From Henriciella sp. AS95 (GTDB taxonomy: Bacteria > Pseudomonadota > Alphaproteobacteria > Caulobacterales > Hyphomonadaceae): a stretch of DNA of 64,000 bases. Positions 27,669 through 36,525 of this stretch are shown here, in pieces. Both the position numbers and the translations under genes were made by a program. The notes beneath the pieces were generated by a model that saw nothing but the letters and a program-made list of their open reading frames with translations, had not been told where the DNA came from and searched no databases. The DNA lies in assembly GCF_038900055.1 (NCBI RefSeq), contig NZ_JBBMQM010000001.1, forward strand, positions 1,612,001 to 1,676,000, in the 5' to 3' direction. Numbering within the stretch: position 1 is the stretch's first letter; every line of letters starts with the position of its first letter.

Positions 27669-29996
27669 TCAGTCGACCTGTTCCGGATTATCCTTGGTCT
27701 TCTTCTTCGGCTTCTGCTTTTTGCCTTTGTCCTCAATGTACTCGAAGGCCAGCTTTTCCTTGTCCTTCTTGTCCACCGAGATCTTGACGGCGCCGCCCTT
27801 GGCAAGCTTGCCGAAGAGAAGCTCTTCCGCCATCGGTTTCTTGACGTGCTCCTGAATGGCGCGCGACAGCGGCCGGGCGCCGAACTCTTCGTCGAAGCCG
27901 CGTTTGGCGAGCCAGTCGCGTGCATCATCAGACAGTTCGATGGTGACGTTGCGGTCAGCCAGCTGAACTTCCAGCTGCAGAACGAACTTCTCGACCACAC
28001 GCTCGATGATCTGTTGCGTCAGCCCACCGAAGGTGATCGTTGCGTCGAGACGGTTGCGGAACTCCGGCGTGAAGAGGCGCTTCAGAGCATCTTCCTGCTC
28101 GTCGGCCTTCTTGCCGCGGCCGAAGCCGATCGAGTTCTTCGCCGCATCTGCTGCACCGGCATTGGTCGTCATGATCAGGATCACATTGCGGAAGTCGACC
28201 TTGCGGCCGTTCGCATCTGTCAGCGACCCATTGTCCATCACCTGAAGCAGGATGTTGAACAGGTCCTGGTGCGCCTTCTCGATCTCGTCGAGCAGGAGCA
28301 CGCAGTGTGGATGCTGCATCACGCCATCGGTAAGCAGGCCGCCCTGGTCAAAACCAACATAGCCCGGAGGGGCGCCGATCAGACGGGAAACGGTGTGCCG
28401 CTCCATATATTCCGACATGTCGAAGCGCAGGAGCTCGACACCCATGATGGACGAGAGCTGACGGGCAACTTCGGTCTTGCCGACGCCCGTCGGGCCGGTG
28501 AACAGATAAGAGCCGATCGGCTTGTTCGGTTCACGCAGGCCAGCGCGGGCGAGCTTGATCGACGACGCGAGCGCTTCGATGGCTTCGTCCTGGCCATAGA
28601 CAACGCGCTTGAGATCCGGCTCGAGATTCTTGAGCGCGGTCGCGTCGTCCTTCGTGACCTGTTTCGGCGGAATGCGCGCGATTTTGGCAACGATCGCTTC
28701 GATCTCGCGAACACCGATCTGCTTGCGCCTTTTGCTGGCGGGCAGCAGCCACTGGGTCGCGCCGGCTTCGTCGATCACGTCGATCGCCTTGTCCGGAAGT
28801 TTGCGATCCGTGATGTAGCGCGCCGACAATTCGACAGCCGTCTTGATCGCTTCATTGGTGTAGCGAATGCCGTGGAATTCCTCGAAGGTCGGCTTGAGGC
28901 CGGTGAGGATTTTGACGGCGTCGGGTACAGTCGGCTCGACCACATCGATCTTGCGGAAGCGGCGGGCGAGGGCGCGGTCCTTCTCGAAGTGCTGCTTGTA
29001 CTCCTTGAAGGTTGTTGAACCCATGCAGCGAACTTCGCCGCTCTGGAGCGCAGGCTTCAGCAGATTGGATGCGTCCATGGCGCCGCCAGAGGTCGCGCCA
29101 GCGCCGATCACCGTGTGGATCTCGTCGATGAACAGGATGCCTTTTTCCTGCTCGGCGATTTCCTTCATGACGGCTTTGAGGCGTTCTTCGAAGTCACCGC
29201 GATAGCGGGTGCCGGCCAGCAGCGCGCCCATGTCGAGCGCCCAGATAACGGCCTCTTCCAGGATCTCCGGAACTTCGCCATCGACAATCTTCTTGGCGAG
29301 GCCTTCGGCGATCGCCGTTTTGCCAACGCCCGGGTCACCCACGAGGATCGGATTGTTCTTCGAGCGGCGGCAGAGCACTTCGATGCAGCGTTCGATCTCG
29401 AAATCGCGGCCGATCAGCGGGTCGATCTTGCCCTGCATGGCCTTCTCATTGAGGTTCACGCAGTAGGCTTCAAGCGCTTCCTTGGCCGGACCTGGCTTGG
29501 ATTGCTGTTCAGTTTCTTCCGCGCCGCGCGGGGTTGAACTGCGCGACATGCCCGGTGATTTCGCAAGACCGTGAGACACGAAATTCACGGCGTCATAGCG
29601 CGTCATGTCCTGCTCCTGCAGGAAGTAGGCGGCGTGGCTCTCGCGTTCGGAGAAAATCGATATCAGGACATTCGCGCCGGACACTTCATCACGGCCCGAG
29701 CTTTCGACATGCAGGATGGCGCGCTGAACCACGCGCTGGAAAGCGGCGGTTGGCTGAACGCTTGCGCCCGGATTTTCGGTAATCAGGCTGGAGAGTTCTT
29801 CGTCGATATATTGGGTGAGCGCTTCGCGCAGCTGTTTGATATCGACCTTGCAGGCCGTCATCACTTCAACCGCGTCCGTGTCTTCAGTCAGCGCGAGCAG
29901 CAAGTGTTCGAGAGTGGAGTACTCGTGTGAGCGCTCGCCGGCCAGGTTCAGGGCCTTTTCGAGTGCGTTTTCGAGGCTATCGGTCAGCGAAGGCAT
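27669..29996 (-). CDS. clpA: ATP-dependent Clp protease ATP-binding subunit ClpA
   Basis: ClpA is the hexameric AAA+ unfoldase that feeds substrates to ClpP. The double Clp N-domain (about 1-150) is followed by AAA domain 1 with Walker A GDPGVGKT and AAA domain 2 with GPTGVGKT and the Walker [11 protein letters not shown]. The C-terminal D2-small domain ends with a Lys-rich tail. The length of 775 residues is normal. ATG 29996 is preferred over the 30026 codon because of the AGGA upstream and the conserved start MPSLTDSLE. It lies directly downstream of clpS (5 bp gap), giving the usual clpS-clpA operon of N-end-rule degradation. Confidence 0.95.
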   Translation of the reverse strand: MPSLTDSLENALEKALNLAGERSHEYSTLEHLLLALTEDTDAVEVMTACKVDIKQLREALTQYIDEELSSLITENPGASVQPTAAFQRVVQRAILHVESSGRDEVSGANVLISIFSERESHAAYFLQEQDMTRYDAVNFVSHGLAKSPGMSRSSTPRGAEETEQQSKPGPAKEALEAYCVNLNEKAMQGKIDPLIGRDFEIERCIEVLCRRSKNNPILVGDPGVGKTAIAEGLAKKIVDGEVPEILEEAVIWALDMGALLAGTRYRGDFEERLKAVMKEIAEQEKGILFIDEIHTVIGAGATSGGAMDASNLLKPALQSGEVRCMGSTTFKEYKQHFEKDRALARRFRKIDVVEPTVPDAVKILTGLKPTFEEFHGIRYTNEAIKTAVELSARYITDRKLPDKAIDVIDEAGATQWLLPASKRRKQIGVREIEAIVAKIARIPPKQVTKDDATALKNLEPDLKRVVYGQDEAIEALASSIKLARAGLREPNKPIGSYLFTGPTGVGKTEVARQLSSIMGVELLRFDMSEYMERHTVSRLIGAPPGYVGFDQGGLLTDGVMQHPHCVLLLDEIEKAHQDLFNILLQVMDNGSLTDANGRKVDFRNVILIMTTNAGAADAAKNSIGFGRGKKADEQEDALKRLFTPEFRNRLDATITFGGLTQQIIERVVEKFVLQLEVQLADRNVTIELSDDARDWLAKRGFDEEFGARPLSRAIQEHVKKPMAEELLFGKLAKGGAVKISVDKKDKEKLAFEYIEDKGKKQKPKKKTKDNPEQVD

Positions 29997-30001
29997 ATGT
30001 C

Positions 30002-30373
30002 CTAATCCTCTTTTTCCATCGTGCATTGCAGAGGATGTTCGTTACGTCGCGCCAAGTCCATGACCTGAGCCACTTTCGTCTCAGCGACTTCGAAAGTGTA
30101 CACTCCACAGACACCGACACCTTTCTGGTGCACATGAAGCATGATGCGGGTGGCCTGCTCGCGGCTCTTGTTGAAGAACTGCTCGAGGATGAAGACCACA
30201 AATTCCATCGGCGTGTAGTCGTCATTCAGAAGCAGCACGCGGTACATCGACGGCTTCTTTGTCTTGACCCGCGTTTCGGTTGCGAGACCTGTTCCCTTGT
30301 CGTCATCCGTCTTGGACGGCCCTTTCGGGTCTTCCGGGTCGGATAGTCTTGGTTTGAAGTCTCTAGCAGTCAT
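30002..30373 (-). CDS. clpS: ClpS adaptor of ClpAP
   Basis: ClpS is the adaptor that binds N-degron substrates and delivers them to ClpA. The core has [17 protein letters not shown] (hydrophobic pocket Asn-Asp) and the [15 protein letters not shown] motif. A flexible charged N-terminal extension of about 40 residues precedes it, as expected for the part that engages the ClpA pore. ATG 30373 gives 123 residues. The gene immediately precedes clpA. Confidence 0.95.
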   Translation of the reverse strand: MTARDFKPRLSDPEDPKGPSKTDDDKGTGLATETRVKTKKPSMYRVLLLNDDYTPMEFVVFILEQFFNKSREQATRIMLHVHQKGVGVCGVYTFEVAETKVAQVMDLARRNEHPLQCTMEKED

Positions 30374-30432
30374 GGTCCAAAGATATGGTCGCGGTAGGGC
30401 AATTTTAAGCCTGACGGATGGGCAGTTACTGT

Positions 30433-30843
30433 TCAAGCCGAATTTCCCAGTTTGTCTTCAATTGCCTGCACCAGTTTGTTGACGCGTTTTTTGTTGGCTC
30501 CGAGATCATGATAACCGACTCGCGACCTGGAATAGATGGCCATTCGGGATTTCCCCGGCATATTTTCAGCAACGAGTGTGTCTATGGTCACATCATCCTT
30601 GAATTTGAGAAGTTTCGTGGCAGCGACAAGGTCGACATGACAGTGATTGCGATCTGTTTCTGCAATCGTCCAATTCGACTGCTCTTCGATATGCTCAAGC
30701 ACGGCGCCAAACAGGACTTCTGCGCTGACGTCGAAAAGCGGACTGCCGGCATCTGGCTCGGCATTCTCGCAATAGCCATCAGGCGCCATCAGATAGGTGT
30801 TCGGTGAAGAGGGGCGTTTGATCGTTCTGATATCGGTTGGCAT
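30433..30843 (-). CDS. DUF1499 family protein
   Basis: This 136-residue cytosolic protein carries the DUF1499 pattern: a Pro-rich N-terminus with the [11 protein letters not shown] element, a central [20 protein letters not shown] segment and the C-terminal [18 protein letters not shown] signature. Its function is unknown. ATG 30843 is used because the frame upstream is not conserved. It is upstream of clpS on the same strand, 59 bp away, but a shared transcript is not certain. Confidence 0.83.
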   Translation of the reverse strand: MPTDIRTIKRPSSPNTYLMAPDGYCENAEPDAGSPLFDVSAEVLFGAVLEHIEEQSNWTIAETDRNHCHVDLVAATKLLKFKDDVTIDTLVAENMPGKSRMAIYSRSRVGYHDLGANKKRVNKLVQAIEDKLGNSA

Positions 30844-30909
30844 GGCGGTCTCACGATTGCGTTCGCTTTCACCATTGCAGACTTGTCGACGGATATGAAT
30901 GCCCAATGC

Positions 30910-30940
30910 AAAAAGGGCCGACTGATTAAACAGTCGGCCC
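30910..30940 (-). terminator. Rho-independent terminator of the phasin gene
   Basis: A perfect 10-pair stem (GGGCCGACTG with CAGTCGGCCC) with a six-base loop is followed, on the minus strand, by five T residues. It lies 29 bp downstream of the phasin stop. Confidence 0.92.
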
Positions 30941-30969
30941 CTGTAAATTCGTTCAGAAACGGGAAGCGC

Positions 30970-31395
30970 TTAGGAAGCTTTCGCTTTCGTGGCAGCTTTC
31001 TTGGTCTCTGCGATCATGTCTTTGGTGTAGCCAGCAAACGGCTCCATGCAATCTTTCATCGCGCTTGAGCAGATGCCAGCAAGCTCGCTGAGGCCATCCA
31101 TGTGTGCCTTGAAAGCGGTTTTCACAAAGTCAGACTGGATCGACATTGCTTCTTCGACGGTTTTCGCGCCAGCGAGCGTCTTGCCAGTTTCGACCGTCAT
31201 GCTCATGCGGTCCTGAGCCTGACGCATGACAGCGGCGCTTGCGTCCTGCATGCTCTTCACAGAGGCTTTGGCGCTCTCTGAGCTTGCGGTCATTGCGTCT
31301 TTGCCTATGTCGCCGAATGACGTTGCAAACGGAAAGGCTTTGACAAAGTTTTCCGGAGCAAAAGCTCCAAACATATTGGTTTCGGTTTTAGCCAT
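30970..31395 (-). CDS. Phasin family protein
   Basis: This is a small amphipathic helical protein (141 residues) that coats polyhydroxyalkanoate granules. The phasin domain is seen in the long heptad-like helices with SSESAKASVKSMQDASAAVM and the AKTVEEAMSIQSDFVKTAF motif, followed by a Lys/Ala-rich tail. AAGGAG lies six bases before ATG 31395. A sigma-70-like promoter (31418-31446) and a palindrome with TGC/GCA elements just upstream (31454-31468) recall PhaR-type control of phasin genes, and a perfect terminator follows, so it is a complete single-gene unit. No PHA synthase is in the window. Confidence 0.9.
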   Translation of the reverse strand: MAKTETNMFGAFAPENFVKAFPFATSFGDIGKDAMTASSESAKASVKSMQDASAAVMRQAQDRMSMTVETGKTLAGAKTVEEAMSIQSDFVKTAFKAHMDGLSELAGICSSAMKDCMEPFAGYTKDMIAETKKAATKAKAS

Positions 31396-31417
31396 AATGA
31401 ACTCCTTCGATACCCAG

Positions 31418-31446
31418 TATATAGCGCATTCTCTTCGCGGATGCAA
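31418..31446 (-). promoter_or_regulatory. Sigma-70-type promoter of the phasin gene
   Basis: On the minus strand TTGCAT (-35) is separated by exactly 17 bp from TATATA (-10), and an AAGGAG ribosome binding site and the ATG follow. The whole set is in correct order and spacing. Confidence 0.6.
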
Positions 31447-31453
31447 CATATTT

Positions 31454-31468
31454 TTGTGCAGTGCACAA
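31454..31468. promoter_or_regulatory. TGC/GCA palindrome upstream of phasin promoter
   Basis: TTGTGCA-G-TGCACAA is a perfect 15-base palindrome lying seven bases upstream of the -35. It resembles the TGC-rich sites bound by PhaR, the repressor of phasin genes in alphaproteobacteria; identity of the binder is inferred. Confidence 0.5.
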
Positions 31469-31600
31469 TATTAACTTTTTAAGGCCGGAATGGTTCCTGC
31501 ATGGAAATGCTCTTAACGGGTGGATAATAGATATAAGCCACTCTATGCTCCAGTCCCTGGAGGGCCCGGGGTTCGTAACGTTTATAACGGAGGGACGTAC

Positions 31601-32596
31601 ATGGCTATTTTCGCTGGCGGGAAGAATATCCGGGCAGCATTGGGTGCGGCAGTCATGCTTATTGCATTGGCTCCTGCGGCGATTGCCGAGAAATATGCAT
31701 CGATCGTCGTCGACGCAGACACGAACGAAGTGCTGCACGCGCGTCATGCAGATGAACCGCGTTACCCGGCCTCCCTGACCAAGGCCATGACCCTCTATAT
31801 GCTCTTCGACTCGCTGAAGTCCGGCGAAGTCACGCTCAATGAACGCCTTTATGTTTCAAGACACGCTGCAAGCCAGCCGCCATCGGCCTTGCGCCTGAAG
31901 GCTGGTTCTACAATCAGCGTGAAGGACGCCATCGAGGCTCTCGTGACCAAGTCGGCCAATGATGTGGCTGCGGTTGTGGGCGAACGCCTCGGCGGGACCG
32001 AATCGCGATTCGCAACGCTGATGACCGCGAAAGCCAAATCTCTCGGGATGAACAATACGACGTTCCGCAACGCATCGGGCCTGCCGGATACGCGCCAGCT
32101 GTCCACGGCGCGCGACATGGCAATCCTGGCCGAACGCCTGCTGGAAGATCACGCCGACTATTACCACTATTTCTCACGTGCCAGTTTTTCCTGGGGTGGC
32201 CGGACCTACAAGAACCACAATAACCTGCTCGCATCGGTTGCCGGTGTGGATGGTATCAAGACCGGTTATACGCGCGCGTCTGGCTTCAACCTCATGGCGT
32301 CAGCCAAGCGGTCCGATCGCCGCGTCATCGCTGTCATGTTTGGTGGCTCGACCGCCAAGTCGCGCGATGCGCACGTAACCGATCTGATTGAAGCGGCCTA
32401 TAACAGCTTTGATGAGAACAATGAGGCGGACGAGCTGAAAGCCAGCTACGCGTTCAGCGCGCTTCAGTCGCCAATTGATCCGGATGGCGCAGCCCTGCCG
32501 ATGCTGAACGGCCAGGTCTACAACGCGAATAATCCTCGCGGCGAAGGTGACGAAAGCGGCACCTTCGAAGAGCTGGTCCCGGCACTGGCCGAATAG
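31601..32596 (+). CDS. D-alanyl-D-alanine carboxypeptidase (PBP5/6 type)
   Basis: This serine-type carboxypeptidase trims peptidoglycan stem peptides in the periplasm. It has a signal peptide (AALGAAVMLIALAPAAIA, cleaved near residue 30) and the three active-site motifs: SLTK (SxxK), SAN (in SANDVAAV) and KTG (IKTGYT). The C-terminal region is shorter than in DacA, and no amphipathic membrane-anchor helix is obvious, so it may be soluble. GGAGG sits seven bases before ATG 31601, which is chosen over the 31520 codon. A bidirectional terminator follows. Confidence 0.92.
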   Translation: MAIFAGGKNIRAALGAAVMLIALAPAAIAEKYASIVVDADTNEVLHARHADEPRYPASLTKAMTLYMLFDSLKSGEVTLNERLYVSRHAASQPPSALRLKAGSTISVKDAIEALVTKSANDVAAVVGERLGGTESRFATLMTAKAKSLGMNNTTFRNASGLPDTRQLSTARDMAILAERLLEDHADYYHYFSRASFSWGGRTYKNHNNLLASVAGVDGIKTGYTRASGFNLMASAKRSDRRVIAVMFGGSTAKSRDAHVTDLIEAAYNSFDENNEADELKASYAFSALQSPIDPDGAALPMLNGQVYNANNPRGEGDESGTFEELVPALAE

Positions 32597-32630
32597 GCTC
32601 AGCCGACAAAAGACACTGACGATAAACAAA

Positions 32631-32664
32631 GAAGGGCGCTCCAAACTGGAGCGCCCTTCGTTTT
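32631..32664. terminator. Bidirectional terminator between dacA-like gene and mipZ
   Basis: A 13-pair stem (GAAGGGCGCTCCA with TGGAGCGCCCTTC) with a three-base loop is followed by GTTTTGG on the plus strand and by TTTGTTTATC on the minus strand, so it can end both convergent transcripts. Confidence 0.88.
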
Positions 32665-32695
32665 GGTCTCATCCAAACTGGACGAGCAAAATGTC

Positions 32696-33589
32696 TTAGA
32701 AGGCGATTTCTGCACCCGCCAGGTTTGGCAACTGGAGCAGGATGAGCAGGTCGCGCAGCTCCTGGCGCGCCGCGACATGGCTCATCGTGAAGGCGACGTT
32801 GGAGCCGCGTTCGGTGAGATCCAGCAGCGTCAGACCAGCCGGGAAGAGCTCGCGATAGATCACGCGCTCGGACAGGCCTGGCGCGAGGCGGAAGCCAATC
32901 CGTTTGGAGAGATTGCTTAGCGCCTCACCGACCTTCTGCTTGTTGCGTGCTTCAAGCGGGGAGACCCGGTTGCGCATCACAATCCAGTCGATCGGTTTGC
33001 GCGAGGCTTGCGCTTTCTTCTTGCGGCAGTTCCAGACCATCTCGGAATAGAAGCTCGGCCGGATCACTTCCAGCGTCTGCGGGTTCACATCGCCCAGAAG
33101 GTCAAAGTCCACAAAGCTGTCATTGAGCGGCGTAATCAGCGTGTCCGCGCTGGTATGCGCGAGTCGCGACAGGAATGTATCGCCGCCGGGCGCGTCGATG
33201 ATGATATAGTCACTCACCTGTTTCAGGCGCTCAATGGCGCCCATCAGCCGATCGGTTTCTTCTTTTTCAGCGGTGTCGAGGTCGCGCTCGGTGCTTGCAT
33301 CAACGCGGATAATTTCCGGCATGGGCAGCTTTGAGCCCGTCGACTGCATCCAGCGTAGCCGGTTCTCGAGATAACGGGTCAGGGTGCGTTGGCGCACATC
33401 AAGGTCGATAATGCCGACGCGCTGTTCCATGCGCATCAAGGCAACGGCCAGGTGCATTGAGACAGTCGACTTGCCTGCGCCACCCTTTTCATTGCCTACA
33501 ACGATGACACGGCACTCGCCGCCAGACGACTGCCGCAAAGTCAGCGGACTCTCAGGTGTGTCTACAGTTCTGAATCCATCTGCTGGCAT
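32696..33589 (-). CDS. mipZ: Division-plane positioning ATPase MipZ
   Basis: MipZ is a ParA-type ATPase that forms a gradient from the poles and blocks FtsZ assembly except at midcell. The deviant Walker A (GNEKGGAGKST) is at about 32-42, with IDLDVRQRT, IDAPGGDT, TPLNDSFVDFDLLG and VIYRELFPAGLTL all as in the Caulobacter protein. The length of 297 residues includes a short extra N-terminal tail. ATG 33589 follows GGAGTG at nine bases. Upstream, 44 bp away, is an acidic unknown gene on the same strand. Presence of MipZ is the best taxonomic marker in the window and implies a ParB/parS system elsewhere. Confidence 0.95.
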   Translation of the reverse strand: MPADGFRTVDTPESPLTLRQSSGGECRVIVVGNEKGGAGKSTVSMHLAVALMRMEQRVGIIDLDVRQRTLTRYLENRLRWMQSTGSKLPMPEIIRVDASTERDLDTAEKEETDRLMGAIERLKQVSDYIIIDAPGGDTFLSRLAHTSADTLITPLNDSFVDFDLLGDVNPQTLEVIRPSFYSEMVWNCRKKKAQASRKPIDWIVMRNRVSPLEARNKQKVGEALSNLSKRIGFRLAPGLSERVIYRELFPAGLTLLDLTERGSNVAFTMSHVAARQELRDLLILLQLPNLAGAEIAF

Positions 33590-33633
33590 TCGGGGTCACT
33601 CCACATTCGCCGTGCGTCACGGATACCGGTTTA

Positions 33634-34083
33634 TCAGGCTGCCTGACGGAACAGGCCCTGAGTGTCCGTTTCAGCGGCAAAGGAAATGGACGCCACATCC
33701 TGTTCGTCAAAGAGCAGATCATCAAATTGGCTTGAAGAATGAGCGCTGACCATCATCGGCTCACCATCAAACAGATCATTGTCGAAGCTCATCGTGCCGA
33801 GGCTCATCGCCGGCTCGGCTTCAACAAAAATCGGGGAATCAATCGAGATGCGAGACAGTGTCTCGCGCAGACGGCCCATTGATGCCGAGAGGGCATTCAG
33901 CGCATCGCTGTGAGCGGAGCGCTCATGATCTGCATCGAACAACCAGTCATCTTGCACATCGCCCTTGCAATCATCGAGTGGACGCCGGATAGGCTCAAAC
34001 GCGAGATCTGCTTTGGGCTTACCAGCCCGGCGGGTGAAAGAGGTGAGGCTGGCAACCGCCAGCATGGCTTTCAGTCGAGGCAT
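33634..34083 (-). CDS. Acidic protein of unknown function upstream of mipZ
   Basis: I do not recognise this 149-residue protein. It has a short basic N-terminal part (MPRLKAMLAVASLTSFTRRAGKPKAD), then a strongly acidic, largely disordered region with several DDLLFDE / DNDLFDGEP-type motifs and one likely helix (HSDALNALSASMGRLRETLSRIS). There is no signal peptide or membrane helix. ATG 34083 is preceded by GAGAAAG; ATG 34098 is also possible. It lies 44 bp upstream of mipZ on the same strand, so cotranscription and a cell-cycle role are plausible but unproven. Confidence 0.6.
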   Translation of the reverse strand: MPRLKAMLAVASLTSFTRRAGKPKADLAFEPIRRPLDDCKGDVQDDWLFDADHERSAHSDALNALSASMGRLRETLSRISIDSPIFVEAEPAMSLGTMSFDNDLFDGEPMMVSAHSSSQFDDLLFDEQDVASISFAAETDTQGLFRQAA

Positions 34084-34122
34084 GATGGGCTTTCTCATAA
34101 GTGAACAATTCAAGCGAAATGG

Positions 34123-34137
34123 TTAACAGGTCGTTTA
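34123..34137. promoter_or_regulatory. Near-consensus CtrA box
   Basis: TTAA-N7-TTTA differs by one base from TTAA-N7-TTAA. It lies between the start of the acidic gene/mipZ unit and panC. A cell-cycle regulator site would fit the mipZ operon, but the match is imperfect. Confidence 0.3.
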
Positions 34138-34165
34138 CGAAATCAGAATTCGGAGGCTTCTCCAA

Positions 34166-35029
34166 GTGAACAATCAGGCAGCCAGGATCGTCCGAACGCG
34201 CACTGAACTGCGCGAAGCGGTGGCGGCAGAACGGCAAAAAGGCAAGAAAATCGGGTTCGTACCGACAATGGGCGCCCTGCATGATGGGCACATTTCGCTC
34301 GTCGAAAAAGCTGGGGATAAATGTGAGTGCGTCGTCGCGAGCATTTTCGTGAACCCCACCCAGTTCGCCCCAGGTGAGGATCTCGACCGGTATCCGCGAA
34401 ACGAGGAGGGCGATGTCGCGCGCCTCAGTGCGGCGGGCTGTAATCTCGTCTACTGCCCAAGCGTTGAAGAGATGTATCCCGAAGGGTCTCTGACGAATGT
34501 CCGGGTCGAGGAAATGTCCGACCTGCTCGACGGCATCTACCGTCCGCACTTCTTCTATGGCGTCGCCACGGTGGTCGCGCGTCTCTTCATACACGTCCAG
34601 CCGGACGTCGCCGTCTTCGGTGAGAAGGACTACCAGCAGCTGCAGATCATCAAGCGCATGGTTCGTGACCTGGGATTTGCTATCGAGGTTATCGGTGGCA
34701 AGACCTGGCGCGATCCCGACGGGTTGGCCCAGTCCTCGCGCAATGCCTATCTCAGCGAAGAAGAGCGACAGCGTGCAAATGAGATCTTTGCCGCGCTTCA
34801 CCGCGCAGCGGCCCGAATTCGAATCGGTGTTCCGGTCCACGAAGCGGTTCGCGAAGCGCGCGGCTCAATTCTCGGCGCCGGGTTTTCAAAGCTGGATTAT
34901 GTTAGCGCGGTGGATCCGGCGACACTGCAGGATCTGCCGGATGGGCCGCTTGAAAAAGACCAGGGCTGCCGGCTTCTCGCGGCAGCCTGGATGGGATCAA
35001 CGCGTCTGATCGACAATATTGGCCTGTAG
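34166..35029 (+). CDS. panC: Pantoate--beta-alanine ligase
   Basis: PanC joins pantoate and beta-alanine with ATP in pantothenate (coenzyme A) synthesis. The HIGH-type motif is in PTMGALHDGH and the KMSKS-like segment in SSRNAYLS; VFGEKDYQQLQ and VNPTQF are also conserved. The 287 residues are a normal length. The start is GTG 34166, with CGGAGG nine bases upstream; no ATG fits the conserved N-terminus. No other pantothenate genes are adjacent. Confidence 0.95.
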   Translation: MNNQAARIVRTRTELREAVAAERQKGKKIGFVPTMGALHDGHISLVEKAGDKCECVVASIFVNPTQFAPGEDLDRYPRNEEGDVARLSAAGCNLVYCPSVEEMYPEGSLTNVRVEEMSDLLDGIYRPHFFYGVATVVARLFIHVQPDVAVFGEKDYQQLQIIKRMVRDLGFAIEVIGGKTWRDPDGLAQSSRNAYLSEEERQRANEIFAALHRAAARIRIGVPVHEAVREARGSILGAGFSKLDYVSAVDPATLQDLPDGPLEKDQGCRLLAAAWMGSTRLIDNIGL

Positions 35030-35053
35030 GAGAGAGAGCCAGGCGTGTCCGCC

Positions 35054-35686
35054 TTAACGTGAGCCTTTGGCCTTCCCGGCGCTGGCATATTGCTGGTTCG
35101 GCACATTGCCGCGCACATAGATGAGCACACCATCAGCGATGGCGGGGATGAGGCGTTCAGCGACGTCCCGCTCAAGGGCAGGACATCCCCAGCTGCGACC
35201 CATCTTGGCGCGCGTCGGCGTGACATAGTCGGCGCCATGGATGACGATGGCGCGCTCACGGGCCCTGGAATTCTCACGGTCGAGACCGTCCAGGCGCAGG
35301 GACAGGCCGTGCTTTCCGTAATAGGTTTCAGCGGTCACATACGTGCCGAGCGATGTCATCTTCGATCCGCTGATATTCGAGAACGCATCGGCGATGCCGT
35401 CATGGTTCTTGTCGGAGTTGCGGCCGTGCGAGACCAGAAAGGCCTCAGCCTGCATTGTCTTCATATCGATCAGGAAAAAGCGCGGCTCGCTTGAGTGCTT
35501 GCTGTAATCGATGACGATCATCATATCGTCATTCTTCACGCGGTCCTGATGAGCGGCCTTGGCAGCGAGCGCCTCGCCCCAGAGGTCGGTGCCCATAGCC
35601 TGATCAGCCGTTTTCGCCGAAGCGAAATTGGCCGGGAGGAGCGCGATGAGAAATGAAACCAGGGAATAACGTAGAATGTTTTGCAT
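35054..35686 (-). CDS. Murein L,D-transpeptidase catalytic domain family protein (YkuD_2)
   Basis: This is an exported protein of 210 residues. A signal peptide ends near ASA-KT (residue 24). The YkuD_2 core contains the catalytic motifs HGADY and SWGCPAL, with the nucleophile Cys. Such proteins are expected to remodel peptidoglycan cross-links in the periplasm. It is convergent with panC and follows the GPP34 gene by 84 bp on the same strand, so the two may be cotranscribed. Confidence 0.87.
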   Translation of the reverse strand: MQNILRYSLVSFLIALLPANFASAKTADQAMGTDLWGEALAAKAAHQDRVKNDDMMIVIDYSKHSSEPRFFLIDMKTMQAEAFLVSHGRNSDKNHDGIADAFSNISGSKMTSLGTYVTAETYYGKHGLSLRLDGLDRENSRARERAIVIHGADYVTPTRAKMGRSWGCPALERDVAERLIPAIADGVLIYVRGNVPNQQYASAGKAKGSR

Positions 35687-35770
35687 GGTTCCAGACTCGC
35701 AGAAAAATCTGACGAGAAAAAGACAGGTTCCATTACAAGATCAACAGAAACTGCAATTTCTGGCGCGGCG

Positions 35771-36439
35771 CTAGCCTGAGGAGGCGGCGCCAGTGCTGGT
35801 GACCGTCGCGGCGATAATCGCTGTGAACACGATATCTATCGCCTGCATGGCGGCTTTTGTCGGGCCGATCGCGCCTTTCGAAATCGCCTTGATGCGATCC
35901 TTGTTCTGCTTGATGAGATCCTTGTCGAAATTCTTGCGCAGAAGGAACGTCTTGTCCGCCAGTGCGATCGTCACGCAATCTTCCTGCGAGAGGTCGATCT
36001 TCCCGGCGATTGCTTTGGAGAGGCGGGAAATCATGTCTGCCTCAGGCTGGCCGTTCGCTTCAGGATAGTTTTTCCAGCTGAACATCAGGAAGCTTTTCTT
36101 GTCTTCATGGAGGATACCCTGGCGCACCAGAGACTCGGCCTGCATGCGCATCAGGTCAGACGAGTTTCCGAGCTTCCACACATAATCGCTAATCGACTTG
36201 CCGGGGCCTTTCTTCACGATCGTCTCAAGGCAATGGTTCAGAAAAGCGTCGTCGACGGGGGACGCGTCTTCAATCACGAGCTTTTTGGGCTTGTCGGGAT
36301 CAGGCGCTATCCGGCCCCGGAACATAAGGTCTGCAAGCGCGCCGCCAGCGATCGCATACTCGACCATATGCCCCTGTTTCTCGCCGTCATCATTCTTCCG
36401 AGACAGCAGGAACAGGCTTTCAGGGATCGTCAACGACAT
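35771..36439 (-). CDS. GPP34 (GOLPH3/Vps74-like) family protein
   Basis: This 222-residue cytosolic or peripheral-membrane protein matches the bacterial branch of the GOLPH3 family: an N-terminal IPESLFLLSRKNDDG opening, the YAIAGGALADLMFRGRI helix and the C-terminal region. In eukaryotes the family binds phosphatidylinositol-4-phosphate on Golgi membranes; the bacterial role is unknown. The hydrophobic, Ala/Thr-rich tail (about 195-222) could be a membrane anchor. AGGAG stands seven bases before ATG 36439, chosen over 36478. It lies after cysH and before a cell-wall enzyme on the same strand. Confidence 0.82.
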   Translation of the reverse strand: MSLTIPESLFLLSRKNDDGEKQGHMVEYAIAGGALADLMFRGRIAPDPDKPKKLVIEDASPVDDAFLNHCLETIVKKGPGKSISDYVWKLGNSSDLMRMQAESLVRQGILHEDKKSFLMFSWKNYPEANGQPEADMISRLSKAIAGKIDLSQEDCVTIALADKTFLLRKNFDKDLIKQNKDRIKAISKGAIGPTKAAMQAIDIVFTAIIAATVTSTGAASSG

Positions 36440-36525
36440 CTCGGTCTCCTCATCTTCAACATCATTCGTCGAAGGCATGATATGAGAAGTGTATATCGTT
36501 TTTCAATATGGAGGGCGAGACGCCG

